In this document: positions 8,071 to 17,304 of the stretch, piece by piece
How positions within the stretch are numbered: the first letter of the stretch is position 1
Layout of the letters: every line of letters starts with the position of its first letter
From: Natronosalvus rutilus
Lineage (GTDB): Archaea > Halobacteriota > Halobacteria > Halobacteriales > Natrialbaceae
Length of the DNA: 64,000 nt
Assembly (NCBI RefSeq): GCF_024204665.1
Contig: NZ_CP100355.1
Coordinates: forward strand, 744,001-808,000
Direction: 5' to 3'
The notes under the pieces: model-generated
Told to the model about the DNA's origin: nothing
The model's database searches: none
Seen by the model: the letters and a program-made list of their open reading frames with translations, nothing else
Program-made: the position numbers and the translations under genes

Positions 8071-10413
8071 CTACCCGGTTTCGTGCTCGACGGGTTCGGG
8101 CGCCGAGGTCGACCCCCCGCCGCCGAAGAACCGTCCGCCGCCGGTGAGTACGTAGAGGACGGCCAGTCCCAGCATGTAGGTCACCGCGAGCGGAATTGCC
8201 ATCAGGAACATCGTCAAGATCCCCTTCGGACTCGCGAACGCGGCGACGGTGAAGATGCCGACGACGACTGGCCGCCAGCGCCGGAGCATCGTCCGGTAGC
8301 TGACGATGCCGCCGACGTGGAACAGCGCCATCGTGACGATGATGTTGAACAGGAAGCCGATGCCGACGGTGGTGTAGATCACGAGCCAGAAGAAGCTCTT
8401 GATCCGATAGGAGACCTCCATCTGATTGGCGAGCGCGTCCGCGACCAGGTAGGAGATCACGGAGGGGGCGATCCAGAAGAACCCGAGGTAGGTCCCGGCC
8501 GCGAACCCGAGCGCGATCGTCCCGCCCCAGACGAGGAATACGCGTCGGTCACCCCGGACCAGACCACGCTCTCTGGCTGCGGGCCAGGCGTAGTACAGCA
8601 ACAGGGGCAGGACGGCCACGAAGCCCGCGATGACGCTCACCTTCACGGCGAAGATCAGCACCTCGACGGGGTGGATCGCGACCACGAGGTCGGTCTGCTC
8701 GAGGAACGTCTGCAGATCCATGCCGCTCGGATCAACGTCGCTCTCGACGGCGACCTCCTCGAGGACGGACTCGGGCATTCGGCTCAAGAACAGTTCCAGG
8801 ACGTCGCCGACGCCGCCCTGGTAGAGCCAGAAGAACGTCCCGGCCATGACGAGCATGAACAGGCCGACCAGCCGGAACATCTTGGAGGTCAGGCTGTTGA
8901 GGATGAACGCGAAGTCGTAGGCGTAGCCGCCGATGTCCTCCTCGGTCGTCTCGTCTTCGGTGAACGGATCGAGCATGCCGGCGGCCGTGCTCGAAAAAAG
9001 ACTGCCACTGTCGTCGGCGTCGCCTGCGTCGCCGCTTTCGCCTCCGGCGGATTCGCCGGGTGCCGTCGCCGACTCACTCGCGTCGACGTTTGCATCGTCG
9101 GCGTCAGCGGCCGCGTTCAGCGAATCGTACCGGTCGAGAATCGCCTGTGCCTTCGCCTTGTCGTCGTCGTACATCGCCTCGCGGGCCTCCTCCATGGCCT
9201 CCTCCTCGGTCATCTTGAGGAAGACCTGTGGCGGAGCGCGCTCGATGGCCTCGGCGTCGAGCACCTGCAGGTCGATCTCGGAGGGGTCCGTCGCCGTTCG
9301 AAGCGCGGAATCGCGCGGGTAGATCGGCCGCTGCAGGATCAGGATGGTGTAGCCGACCAGGACGACCAGGGCGATCGCGAGGCCGACGACGAGCCCCGCC
9401 GCGACCGTTCCGGCGAGGCCGTGTTCGGCCGGCAGGGTCTCGAGGATCGACCCGCCGCCGGGTCGAATTTGGGCGGGGAAGGCGGGGTAGACCTCCTCCT
9501 CGAGGTAGTCGAAGGCGCCGTAGCTGATGGCGAGGCTCGAGAGGCCAGCAATCGTGAGGATGCCGAGGCCGAACTGGAGGACCCGGCGCTTGACGAGGCC
9601 AGTTCCGCTCTCGAGTTCGGCAGCCCCCTTTCGGCGGATGTTGGCGACGAGTTTCGCGAGGCCGAGGCTGAACACGTAGAGGATGACCATCGGGGCCGCC
9701 CACATGACGAGGGTGAACGGGTCGGGCGGCGAGAAGAGTGCGCCGAAGACCGTGATAGCGACGATGGCGTGACGCCACTTGTCCCGGAACGTCTCGTAGG
9801 GGACGATTTCGGTGTACGAGAGGGCGCTCATGAACAGCGGAAGCTGGGCAGCCAGGCCGAACGACACCGTGAGGAGGGCGATGAATTCGGTGAACTCAGT
9901 AATCCCGAAACTGGGATTGACGCCCATCGCGACGGCGTTTCCTGCGAGGAAGCCGAACGCGTAGGGGAAGAAGACCGCGTAGGCGTAGATCAGTCCGACG
10001 ACGAAGAGGACGAGTGAGAGGAGGACGAACGTAGCGAGGGAGGCCGCCGAAATCGGGACGACGCTCTCGATGCCGCGCTCACGGAGTTTGTCGCGCGAGA
10101 AATACAGTAGCGCCGGAATCGCAACGATGACGCCGACGATCATGCCGATTTTCGCCTGAAGCAGTATCACTTCGAACGGGGTCCGTGTGATGACCGTCGC
10201 CTGGTCGGCGACGTTCGGCGACATTTCGGCTTTCGCCGTCGCCTTGAGGAACTCCCAGATGTACAGTCGGAGCGCGTAGAACGATCCGATGAAGCCGATC
10301 ACGAAGATGATAAAGACCTTCTGGAGGTGCGCCTGGGCACTCGAGAGCATCGCCCCGAGCGTGTCTCGTCCGGCATTTATCGTCCGGACGGTGTCCTCGT
10401 CGATAGCGCTCAT
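8071..10413 (-). CDS. tatC2: Double-length Sec-independent translocase subunit TatCt
   Basis: 780 residues containing two TatC-like halves. Half one spans about residues 1-270 (SSAQAHLQKVFIIFVIGF, ITEFTEFIALLTVSFGLAAQ, FSPPDPFTL). Half two spans about 490-770 (LGFFWIAPSVISYLV, FNIIVTMALFHVGGIV, FASPKGILTMFLM). They are joined by extra hydrophobic segments and an acidic linker near residues 395-450. Family knowledge: haloarchaea export most secreted proteins folded through Tat, and this fused 14-helix TatC is specific to them. It is divergent from tatCo, with 268 bp between the two starts. Confidence 0.9.
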   Translation of the reverse strand: MSAIDEDTVRTINAGRDTLGAMLSSAQAHLQKVFIIFVIGFIGSFYALRLYIWEFLKATAKAEMSPNVADQATVITRTPFEVILLQAKIGMIVGVIVAIPALLYFSRDKLRERGIESVVPISAASLATFVLLSLVLFVVGLIYAYAVFFPYAFGFLAGNAVAMGVNPSFGITEFTEFIALLTVSFGLAAQLPLFMSALSYTEIVPYETFRDKWRHAIVAITVFGALFSPPDPFTLVMWAAPMVILYVFSLGLAKLVANIRRKGAAELESGTGLVKRRVLQFGLGILTIAGLSSLAISYGAFDYLEEEVYPAFPAQIRPGGGSILETLPAEHGLAGTVAAGLVVGLAIALVVLVGYTILILQRPIYPRDSALRTATDPSEIDLQVLDAEAIERAPPQVFLKMTEEEAMEEAREAMYDDDKAKAQAILDRYDSLNAAADADDANVDASESATAPGESAGGESGDAGDADDSGSLFSSTAAGMLDPFTEDETTEEDIGGYAYDFAFILNSLTSKMFRLVGLFMLVMAGTFFWLYQGGVGDVLELFLSRMPESVLEEVAVESDVDPSGMDLQTFLEQTDLVVAIHPVEVLIFAVKVSVIAGFVAVLPLLLYYAWPAARERGLVRGDRRVFLVWGGTIALGFAAGTYLGFFWIAPSVISYLVADALANQMEVSYRIKSFFWLVIYTTVGIGFLFNIIVTMALFHVGGIVSYRTMLRRWRPVVVGIFTVAAFASPKGILTMFLMAIPLAVTYMLGLAVLYVLTGGGRFFGGGGSTSAPEPVEHETG

Positions 10414-10681
10414 TCGGTGTCCCAGGGTAGCTTATATGCAGTTATCAACTTTTCGAGTCAACTCTCGTGATGGACGCCCGTTTCCGGTATCCTGAAAGCC
10501 GTTCTAGTCGGGGCTCTTCGACCGAATACGCACCGTAGAGGGTCGATACCGTGGGCTAACTCGGCTGGGCGGTGGTAACCGGAGAGCCATTTCGGCGACC
10601 AATTGTGTCACCTTCCTCGACTCTCAATTCCGTGGCGTAAGAAAAAGGCCTATAACCGGGCGCCTATCTATATCCCGATAG

Positions 10682-12208
10682 ATGTCGGACGAGTCGGATG
10701 CTGGGTCGGACACCGATGAGGCCGAGGAGCTGCGGGACTCGAGCGACGAGGACTCCACCGATTCCCGCTCCGAGAGCGACGTCACCGCGGCCGCGAGTGA
10801 CCGCGACGTGGATGCGAACGACGACGGCGACGACACCGACGCCGATGGCACTGACGCCAATACCGACGGCGGCGACGATACCACTGGCGACGCCGGCGAA
10901 GTCTCGAGCGACGCCGACGACACTAATACGTCGAGCGACGACGAACCCGATACCCCGGATGCGGCCGACGACGAATCGGCCAGACTCACGGCTCACGAAC
11001 GGATGGCCGACCACGACGCACCCAGGGGGTTCGAAGACGTTCCGCTCGACGAACGCCCACAACTCGGTCCGGAGGGATGGAGCCGTTCGAACGACGAGGA
11101 TTCGAGTACCGGTGGCGATGTCAAGGCCGCGTACGAAGCCAAAACCGACACCGAATTCGAATTCGGCCCCAGTCTCGAATCGTCCGAAGAGGGAGACGAG
11201 GGATCTGAGGACGATGTCGACGATGCCGAAGTCGAAGACGACCTCGACGTCGAAGACGATGACGAAGACGACCCCGCCGGCGTCGGCACCAATCCCGACC
11301 TCAGCCACCTCGAGGAACCCGCCCCCGAACCGCCGGGCGAGACTGACACCAACACCGACACCGACGCGACCGCCAGCCCTGAGGCGAAGACCGACGGCCA
11401 CGGCCACCACGACGGGGTACGAGACCGCCAGGAACCGAGCTATCCGGATCCCGACGACGACGACATCGGCGGCATCTCGACTCCGCCGGATGACGAGGAG
11501 ATGCCCCTGGCCGACCACATCGAGGAGATGGTCCTCCGGTTGGCCGTCGTCTTCCTCGTCGGCGCGGCTGCGACGTCCATCGCACTGTTGTGGTCCTCAC
11601 AGGCCATCGGACTCATCTGGGAGAACGTCTTCCCCGGACCGGCCGCCGAGGTGCCGCCGCCGCACGTCTACGCCCCGCTCGAGCTCTGGTTGACCCGGAT
11701 CAAGGTCGCCGCGCTGGCGGGGATCATGGTCGCGATTCCGATGCTCGTCTACCAGGGCTACCTGTTCATGCGACCGGGGTTGTACCCCCACGAGCGCAAG
11801 TACTACCTCGCAGCGGTGCCGACCAGCGTCGTCCTCGCCGGAATCGGGATGTTCGTCTCGTTCATCGTAGTGTTGCCGATCCTGTTCGAGTACTTCACGT
11901 TCTATTCAGAGGGGAGCGCCGACATCGCCTACGCCCTCGGCGAGACGTTCGGCCTCATAATCACGCTGACCGGCTTCCTCGCGATCGTCTTCCAGATTCC
12001 GTTGCTGATCATCCTCGCAGTCCTGATGGGCGTGACGACGCGCCGGTGGCTGGCCGACAAACGGCTGTACTTCTGGGCGGCCTTCGCCGGCCTGTCGTTC
12101 ATGTTCACCATCGACCCGACGCTGATGGCGCCGATCATCGTCGCGATCATCATGATCATCCTCTTCGAGGGGACGTTGCTCCTGCTCAAGTGGACCGGGC
12201 GGGAATGA
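10682..12208 (+). CDS. tatC1: Sec-independent translocase subunit TatCo with acidic N-terminal extension
   Basis: 508 residues. The first 270 or so are an extremely acidic, repeat-rich extension (runs of D, E, S, T and short DTNTDTD-like repeats) with no predicted fold. The TatC core starts at MPLADHIEEMVLRLA, the canonical cytoplasmic N-terminus that binds the twin-arginine signal, then has six hydrophobic segments including PILFEYFTFYSEG and FMFTIDPTLMAP. An AT-rich promoter-like stretch (CTATCTATATCCC) sits just before the ATG. The long acidic extension is common in haloarchaeal TatC but unusually long here; it presumably lies in the cytoplasm. Confidence 0.9.
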   Translation: MSDESDAGSDTDEAEELRDSSDEDSTDSRSESDVTAAASDRDVDANDDGDDTDADGTDANTDGGDDTTGDAGEVSSDADDTNTSSDDEPDTPDAADDESARLTAHERMADHDAPRGFEDVPLDERPQLGPEGWSRSNDEDSSTGGDVKAAYEAKTDTEFEFGPSLESSEEGDEGSEDDVDDAEVEDDLDVEDDDEDDPAGVGTNPDLSHLEEPAPEPPGETDTNTDTDATASPEAKTDGHGHHDGVRDRQEPSYPDPDDDDIGGISTPPDDEEMPLADHIEEMVLRLAVVFLVGAAATSIALLWSSQAIGLIWENVFPGPAAEVPPPHVYAPLELWLTRIKVAALAGIMVAIPMLVYQGYLFMRPGLYPHERKYYLAAVPTSVVLAGIGMFVSFIVVLPILFEYFTFYSEGSADIAYALGETFGLIITLTGFLAIVFQIPLLIILAVLMGVTTRRWLADKRLYFWAAFAGLSFMFTIDPTLMAPIIVAIIMIILFEGTLLLLKWTGRE

Positions 12209-12250
12209 TCAGAATCGGGATCGGGTCCCAGACACCGCTTTTCGCTCGAA

Positions 12251-12480
12251 TCAAGCCGTCCCGAGTCCCGCGTCCGCCCGGAGCGTCTCGACGCTAATCT
12301 GGCTGAACTCCGCTCGTCGGTGACACGGCAGACAGAGCGAGACGACGTTCTCGAGGACATGGGCATCGGCCCGACTGACGCCGTCAGCCTCGGCGAACGC
12401 TCGAACCGGAATCAGATGGTGAACGTCCGGGTTGCGACCGAGCTCATCCTTCGTCGTTCCGCAATGGACGCACCGATGAC
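12251..12480 (-). pseudogene. HNH endonuclease gene, C-terminal fragment cut by IS1341 copy 2
   Basis: Reading on the minus strand from the element junction (about 12480) to the stop at 12251-12253 gives CVHCGTTKDEL, DVHHLIPVRAF, ENVVSLCLPCH and a short tail. This is a complete HNH nuclease motif: zinc pairs C-x2-C and C-x2-C, the HH dyad and the Asn of HNH. It has no start codon of its own and begins at the right end of the transposon. The matching N-terminal piece is at 14041-14133 on the other side of the element. Confidence 0.8.
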
Positions 12481-12485
12481 ATCCT

Positions 12486-12505
12486 CCGCGCCCTGAAGGG
12501 CGCGG
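12486..12505. repeat. Right-end palindrome of IS1341 copy 2
   Basis: Perfect 8-bp-stem palindrome with a TGAA loop. In TnpB systems the right end also forms the 3' part of the omega (guide) RNA, and the flanking host bases act as the guide. Confidence 0.7.
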
Positions 12506-12526
12506 TTTCCTCCGTGGGAGTCTCGG

Positions 12527-13870
12527 CTATGCCGATTTCCCGGAGGCAACATTCCCGTTGTGGTGGACGGTACTCGGGTTTGTGCGCTGCGCTTTGGGAC
12601 TTTCGTGAGAGCATGGTGGCTCCGACCAGGTGTGGTCGTCCCACTTGAACCGCACGGGCCGTGCCATCGGCCTGACTGCCTGGTCTGTGTGCCGCTCTAG
12701 GAACGTTTCTGATGCCGTAAGGTCAGCGTGACCGTCGAACCCACACGGACAGGTGAGCGTGTCTCGATGCCGTGTCGTTCGATCCGTGCCGCCACACTGC
12801 GGGCACTCTTGACTCGTCCACGCTTCCGACCGAACTTCGATCGCAATCCCGTACTCTTCGGCGGTACAGGTCAATCGCTCGGTGAACTGTTTGAACGCCC
12901 AGAAGCTGTGCGTCTTGGCGTTGGTTTCGACCGACCAGTGCGTGTCCAGCACGTCGGTCAACCCACCGATATACATCGTATCCACACCATCTTCGTACAG
13001 GCGCTCCAGCAGGTCACGGCACAGTGCTTCTTGAGCGTGATCGCGGCGACGAGTTCGTTTGCGGTACAGCCGCCGGATGCGCTTGCTGCTGTACCGACTT
13101 TCCGGTAGCTTGGACTGCAACCGGGCGATTTCTCGTGTCGTCTCACGGAAGCGGTCGAACAGGTCCCGACCTTCGTACAGGTATTGCTCGCCGGTCGTTG
13201 TGGTACAGGAGACGAGATTGTTTGCACCAATATCCAGAGCGACCTTCTCAGAAGCCAGTGGAGTGTCCCGTGCATCGTCAGAAACAGTCACGGGTTGCGA
13301 AGCTCGGAAGGTGCTATCAGTCTCGTCGTACCACAAGTCCAACCGACCCTGTTTGTCGTAGTCGGGCCAGTTCGGGTTGCCAACAATTTCCAGTCGGAGC
13401 CGCCCGGTGTGGTTGTATCGGGTTTTCAACTCACACCCTACCAGGATCTCAAGTCGGGAGCGGTCGCCCCATTCGATGGTGTACGACGTGTTGCGAATGA
13501 CGGTATGCAGTTTGCGTCCATCGTCTTTGTTACCCCAAAACCCCGGTGGTTCGGGGTGTTTAGTGACCGATGTGTCCGACTTGTCGTGATACTTTTTCTT
13601 GTTCTCGAAGAAGCCGCGCCACGCTTCGCTGTTCTTGCGAATCACTTGCTGGGCGGTGGATGCACCAAGTATGCCTTTGTACTTGCCTTCGAGTTGGCCT
13701 GTATCGGCGTCCCAAACATCACCATCGAAGTCGTCCTCATCGTTGTACCGCATGAGGCGTTCGTAGTTGACTTCGTTCCAGAGAGCGACGGAAGCGTCCA
13801 ACTGGTCCCGTAGCAGTTGCTCTCCACTATCGGAGAGCGGTCGCACGGCGAACGTGTTGGCCCGCTTCAT
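12527..13870 (-). CDS. tnpB: TnpB RNA-guided nuclease, IS1341-type
   Basis: 447 residues from the ATG at 13868-13870. N-terminal half is helical with [16 protein letters not shown]. Ruv[14 protein letters not shown], a helical insertion rich in Arg ([15 protein letters not shown]), RuvC-II region [15 protein letters not shown], four-Cys zinc finger [13 protein letters not shown] and Ruv[13 protein letters not shown]. The length and motif order are those of a full TnpB. The RuvC-II segment reads IGGLT where the copy-1 protein has VGDLS, so one acidic residue appears lost. Whether catalysis survives cannot be judged from sequence. The C-terminal tail is presumably shared with guide-RNA sequence. 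Confidence 0.85.
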   Translation of the reverse strand: MKRANTFAVRPLSDSGEQLLRDQLDASVALWNEVNYERLMRYNDEDDFDGDVWDADTGQLEGKYKGILGASTAQQVIRKNSEAWRGFFENKKKYHDKSDTSVTKHPEPPGFWGNKDDGRKLHTVIRNTSYTIEWGDRSRLEILVGCELKTRYNHTGRLRLEIVGNPNWPDYDKQGRLDLWYDETDSTFRASQPVTVSDDARDTPLASEKVALDIGANNLVSCTTTTGEQYLYEGRDLFDRFRETTREIARLQSKLPESRYSSKRIRRLYRKRTRRRDHAQEALCRDLLERLYEDGVDTMYIGGLTDVLDTHWSVETNAKTHSFWAFKQFTERLTCTAEEYGIAIEVRSEAWTSQECPQCGGTDRTTRHRDTLTCPCGFDGHADLTASETFLERHTDQAVRPMARPVRFKWDDHTWSEPPCSHESPKAQRTNPSTVHHNGNVASGKSA

Positions 13871-14040
13871 CGCTCATTCCACCAGACGTCATCGGCTGTT
13901 GTAAAGACGATCCACCCGCGCTGAAAGTGAAAAGTGGTGATGTGGGTGCGAGACTCGGGCTGGCAGTAACGTGACGGAGCGGAAACGGAGTGTACACGAT
14001 TCACGCCCGCCGTGGACGGCGGGACTCTCTCGCTGTTAAA

Positions 14041-14133
14041 AGGTAGCCGTTCATCGTGAACTGAGCTGTGGTGAACGCCAAGACCCCGTCTCGTTTCAAA
14101 GTGATTCCCGCACGTCGGACACTTAACCATCAC
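14041..14133 (-). pseudogene. HNH endonuclease gene, N-terminal zinc-finger fragment
   Basis: The 31 codons from the ATG at 14131-14133 encode KCPTCGNHFETRRGLG and VHHSSVHDERLP, a C2H2-type finger (C5, C8, H21, H26) that stands at the front of a family of haloarchaeal HNH endonucleases. After Pro31 the frame runs into the transposon's left end and encodes nonsense. Compared with full-length relatives as I remember them, the middle of the protein (further zinc ribbons) is missing on both sides of the element, so a deletion probably accompanied or followed insertion. Confidence 0.7.
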
Positions 14134-14215
14134 CCGTTTTGGTTTCGCAATCCTATATAAACTACCGTCTGAAGACGATTTGGCTCCTCCCGAAAATTGT
14201 AAAAATTATGATATA

Positions 14216-14288
14216 GTCCGGGTGCGAGAATCGAACCCGCGTCTCAGCCTCCACAAGGCTGAAGGATAACCACTACCCCAACCCGGAC
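14216..14288 (-). tRNA. tRNA-His (GTG)
   Basis: Minus-strand cloverleaf of 73 bases: acceptor stem GTCCGGGT pairing with ACCCGGAC (including the encoded G at -1 that identifies His), anticodon stem CAGCC/GGCTG with loop TTGTGGA (anticodon GTG), and T arm GCGGGTTCGAATCCCGC. No intron is visible and CCA is not encoded. Confidence 0.95.
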
Positions 14289-14493
14289 GCGCTTGCAAGC
14301 ACTCTTAGCCTGGTCAACTTCAAATACGTTACGACTCTCGAGACCGTGTGGGAGTGGCTAGCGTGTGCTGACGGTCCCTCGGTCCATTGACTTCGTACCT
14401 GAACCACTCATATAGATCCTGGCTCGAATCGTCGTCCCCACCACGAGCCATCCGAGTCGCTTTTGCCCCTGCCGCCAGTATCGACGGTAACGC

Positions 14494-14949
14494 GTGGCCA
14501 TCACCGACAAGATCTACGTCAAGAACCACCGCCAGCTCAGCTCCCAGCTCGAGACGAACATCCCGAAGGGGGCGTTCAAGGGGGCGACGCTGGACGTGCT
14601 CTTCCAGGGCCGGGGCCTCGAGAAACTCGACGACGCCACCCGCGAGCGGGTGCTCGACTTCGCGACGGACTTCTTGGACTGTGACTGCGACAACAATCCC
14701 TACTGCGGGTGTCCCGAGCGAAAGTTCGTCCGCTATCTGCTCGAGTTGCGCGCTCAGGGGCTCGGTCCTGACGCCATCGTGGACGTGATGAGCGACGACT
14801 ACATGGTCTACGCCTACTCCGGGGACGTCCTCTCGTTTCTCGACAGCGGGGTTCGCACGCTCGAGGCCGCCGAGGGGCTGGCTCGAGTCGAAGGGAACGG
14901 CGAGGCCGAAGAAGAGATTCGACGTGTGAAGAACGATTTGTCGCGATAA
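14494..14949 (+). CDS. Conserved haloarchaeal protein, Cys-rich centre
   Basis: 151 residues from a GTG at 14494 giving MAITDKIYVKNHRQLSSQLE; no ATG is available in this frame upstream and the N-terminus looks complete. The centre, FLDCDCDNNPYCGCPERKF, has four closely spaced Cys that could bind a metal. The region around VDVMSDDYMVYAYSGDVLSFLD is well structured. I recognise it as a conserved haloarchaeal family (DUF5814-like, tentative) without known function. It stands alone between tRNA-His and a convergent RHH gene. Confidence 0.75.
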   Translation: MAITDKIYVKNHRQLSSQLETNIPKGAFKGATLDVLFQGRGLEKLDDATRERVLDFATDFLDCDCDNNPYCGCPERKFVRYLLELRAQGLGPDAIVDVMSDDYMVYAYSGDVLSFLDSGVRTLEAAEGLARVEGNGEAEEEIRRVKNDLSR

Positions 14950-15002
14950 CTGCGCGGCCCGCTCGTCGGCTTCGACGCCGGCTTCGATGCTCGTCCGACG
15001 AG

Positions 15003-15401
15003 CTATCGAACCGTTGGTGAGTCGCCCGAGTCGTCGAGGTCGTCCAGCAGGATGACCTCGTCTTCTTCGTCCTCGAGGCGGTCGCGCAGGTCGGTGACGT
15101 AGGACTTGTGCTCTTCGAGTTGCTCGCGCAGGTGCTCGGCCTCGAGCTCGAGTCGTTCGTGCTCGCGCACGAAACTCTTTGGCACCTCGACGGTGGGCGG
15201 GAACGACTGTTCGTTCTCGCTTCGGGCCTCGAGTTCGTCCTCGGGGACGACGGCCACCTGTCCGTCGTGGTCGACCAAGAGGTCGACGTAGTCCCGGAAG
15301 ACGGCGGACAACGAGATGTCGCGTTCCTCGGCGATCTCTTGGAGGGCCGCGAAAGCGTCCTCGTTCACCCGGAACGAGATGGTCTTGTTCTTGTTGCCCA
15401 T
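15003..15401 (-). CDS. Ribbon-helix-helix protein with coiled-coil tail
   Basis: 132 residues from the ATG at 15399-15401 (a start four codons earlier is possible). Residues 1-45, NKTISFRVNEDAFAALQEIA and ISLSAVFRDYVDLLVDH, match the RHH fold: strand, helix, helix. Residues 75-115 are heptad-like (EHERLELEAEHLREQLEEH, DLRDRLEDEE), predicting a dimeric coiled coil, and the tail is acidic. Probably a DNA-binding regulator or architectural protein; the target is not visible. Confidence 0.75.
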   Translation of the reverse strand: MGNKNKTISFRVNEDAFAALQEIAEERDISLSAVFRDYVDLLVDHDGQVAVVPEDELEARSENEQSFPPTVEVPKSFVREHERLELEAEHLREQLEEHKSYVTDLRDRLEDEEDEVILLDDLDDSGDSPTVR

Positions 15402-15456
15402 GGTGCCAGACACTCCTCACGCGAGATACTTAACCATTTGTCAGACGACGGTCGGC

Positions 15457-16527
15457 TCACCGGTTCTGGGCCGCGCCGACCACTTCACCGCTCGCGTCGA
15501 ACGTCGCTCGAGTGTCGGCGTCGACGGTGAGGCTCACGGTCGCGGACTTGAGGGCTGACGGCCGCTCGAAGCGGGCGAGAACCGTTCGGAACGTTATGTC
15601 GTCTGTTCCCTCACAGGGGCGGCGGTAGCACCCGAAGGCGTGGATGTCGGTGCCATTGTCGCGCTCCTCGATCCGTTTCAGGTGCGGCGTCACGGTTCCC
15701 GAACCCCAGCCGGTCTGGACGACGAGGATGGCCTCGTTCTCGAGGTCGGTTTCCTCGATCAGGTCGGCAACGTCGTCGTTCGGATCCCGGTCCACGCGCT
15801 CGAGGTCGTCCTCACTCGTCAACACGGTGCCGTAAAACTCCATTTCGGCGTTTCGGCTTTCGTAGGCGAGTCCTTCCTCGAGCAGGATCGAAGACGGCGT
15901 TTCGACCTGCGAAAACGTAAGCGAGGGCTCGCCGTCCATGTTCGCACACAGCCACAGCGGATCTCGTTCGCCGTCTGAACACGCGGGTTCGCTAACTTCG
16001 TACGGAGGTTCGTCGACGACGACTCCGCTTTCGGACTCGTCCTTGCGCGGGGTGAACGCGATCTCGAGGGCTCCCTCGGCCGTGTAGGTTATGTCCACGT
16101 GCCCATCTTTTTTCTCCGGCGTGGCCTCGACGTCGAACGCGAGCGTTTCCGTCGCAGTCGTTTCCTCGACTGTCACATCAAACGTTCGCGGCTGACCGGG
16201 CCGCCCAAACGCGGGGAGCGTCTTCGTCTCACCCGCCTCGACAGTCGCTTCGTCGTCGGCGACGACCTCCTCCCCCTCCAGAATCGTGACCTCGAACGTG
16301 CGTTCGCTGTCGCTCTCGTTGTGCAATCGCCCATCGATGGAGTGATCGTCGGTGTCGCCTGGGTCGTCTCCGTTCTCGTCGGTGTCGTTAGTACCGTCGG
16401 TGTTGTTAGTGTTGCCCGTACCGTTCCCATTGCCAGTACTCGGGTCCCCCGAGAGACAGCCCGCAACGACTGCACCACACGCGGATGCCCCGACACCTCG
16501 TAACAACCACCGTCGACTGTAGCTCAT
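15457..16527 (-). CDS. Tat-exported lipoprotein of unknown function
   Basis: 356 residues. The N-terminus SRRWLLRGVGASACG has the twin-arginine motif, and AGCLS is a lipobox giving a lipidated Cys near residue 24. A low-complexity N/G/T/D linker (residues 30-62) follows, typical of surface lipoproteins. Residues 65-140 look like a beta-sandwich (ESDSERTFEVTILEG). The C-terminal 150 residues share scattered identity (EETD, VQTG, spacing of later strands) with the protein at 61332-61838. Function unknown. It would depend on the Tat genes at 8-12 kb. Confidence 0.8.
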   Translation of the reverse strand: MSYSRRWLLRGVGASACGAVVAGCLSGDPSTGNGNGTGNTNNTDGTNDTDENGDDPGDTDDHSIDGRLHNESDSERTFEVTILEGEEVVADDEATVEAGETKTLPAFGRPGQPRTFDVTVEETTATETLAFDVEATPEKKDGHVDITYTAEGALEIAFTPRKDESESGVVVDEPPYEVSEPACSDGERDPLWLCANMDGEPSLTFSQVETPSSILLEEGLAYESRNAEMEFYGTVLTSEDDLERVDRDPNDDVADLIEETDLENEAILVVQTGWGSGTVTPHLKRIEERDNGTDIHAFGCYRRPCEGTDDITFRTVLARFERPSALKSATVSLTVDADTRATFDASGEVVGAAQNR

Positions 16528-16677
16528 ACCTGATTGTGTCGAGCGGACAAACTGAATACCTTCGGCTAGGTAAAACGGTCGTTTGAGCTACGGTGACCTC
16601 GGGGCTGATTCGTGCCGATGATTACGGCCGCGATCATAAAAAGGGAATACGACAGGGTGGTGCGACTCGGTCCCGAA

Positions 16678-17304
16678 TCAGGCCGAGGCTTCGAGGTCCT
16701 CGAGACTCTCCAGGGCCTGGATGACGTCGCGGCGGTAGTTCTCGACGGGCGAGTCGTACTGCTCGCGGGCCATCTGGGCATACTCGTTGGTTGGGACCGT
16801 CGAGCCGCTCTCGGGAGCTTCCTGCTCGGCTTCCCACGCCTGGAACGCCTCGACGCGGTCGATGGTCCGTTCGGCGGTTTCGACGACCCAGCGGTCGCGA
16901 GTCGCCTCGTCGACGACCGCGATGGACTCGGGTCGGACGGAGACGTTCACGGTACCGTCGTCGGTCTCGTAGGTGCGCGGCTTGCCGACGATGGCCACGT
17001 ACGCCGGCGGTTCCGCGTCCCGAAGGGCTGCGGCGGCCTCGGGCTGGTACTGCCCGGCGTAGACGAAGAACGTTCCCGTGGGATCGACGACGCGCCCGCG
17101 CCAGTACTCGCTCTCGTCGCCCACGTCCTCGGTTTCGGTGAGCGTACCGACGAAGAACACGCGGTTGGCGCGGTCGCCGGTTGGCAGCAGGGCGTAGTTC
17201 GGGGCACGCTCGTCGTCGGACTCCTTGAACGCGTACGTCGAGTCGTTGAATTCGGAGGCGAAGACGCGCTTTGCGACCTCGCGGGTGAGTTGTGTCTGAG
17301 ACAT
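16678..17304 (-). CDS. rpap3: RPA-associated protein (COG3390 type)
   Basis: 208 residues. It starts directly at the stop codon of the RPA gene with no spacing (stop 17305-17307, ATG 17302-17304), so the two are translationally coupled. The central part VFFVGTLTETEDVGD, YWRGRVVDPTGTFFVYAGQY and YVAIVGKPRTYE resembles an OB-fold. In Haloferax the RPA1 and RPA3 genes are each paired with such a partner that binds its own RPA. I use the RPA3 pair name because of the 309-residue RPA next to it; the assignment between pair 1 and pair 3 is not certain. Confidence 0.85.
   Translation of the reverse strand: MSQTQLTREVAKRVFASEFNDSTYAFKESDDERAPNYALLPTGDRANRVFFVGTLTETEDVGDESEYWRGRVVDPTGTFFVYAGQYQPEAAAALRDAEPPAYVAIVGKPRTYETDDGTVNVSVRPESIAVVDEATRDRWVVETAERTIDRVEAFQAWEAEQEAPESGSTVPTNEYAQMAREQYDSPVENYRRDVIQALESLEDLEASA

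Larger units (their letters stand above)
12478..14037 (-). mobile_element. IS1341-type (tnpB-only IS200/IS605) element, copy 2
   Basis: Right end at 12478-12505 with terminal GGATGTCA and the palindrome CCGCGCCCTGAAGGGCGCGG (12486-12505). Left end near 14037 with the palindrome CCCGCCGTGGACGGCGGG (14006-14023). It contains one complete tnpB and no tnpA. It sits inside an HNH endonuclease gene, giving independent support for both boundaries: coding sequence of the host gene resumes directly outside each end. Confidence 0.85.

Noticed and set aside
8038-10017. 659-residue plus-strand open frame opposite tatCt
   Set aside because: Antisense of a clear membrane-protein gene; the sequence is low-complexity acidic with no hydrophobic or domain structure.
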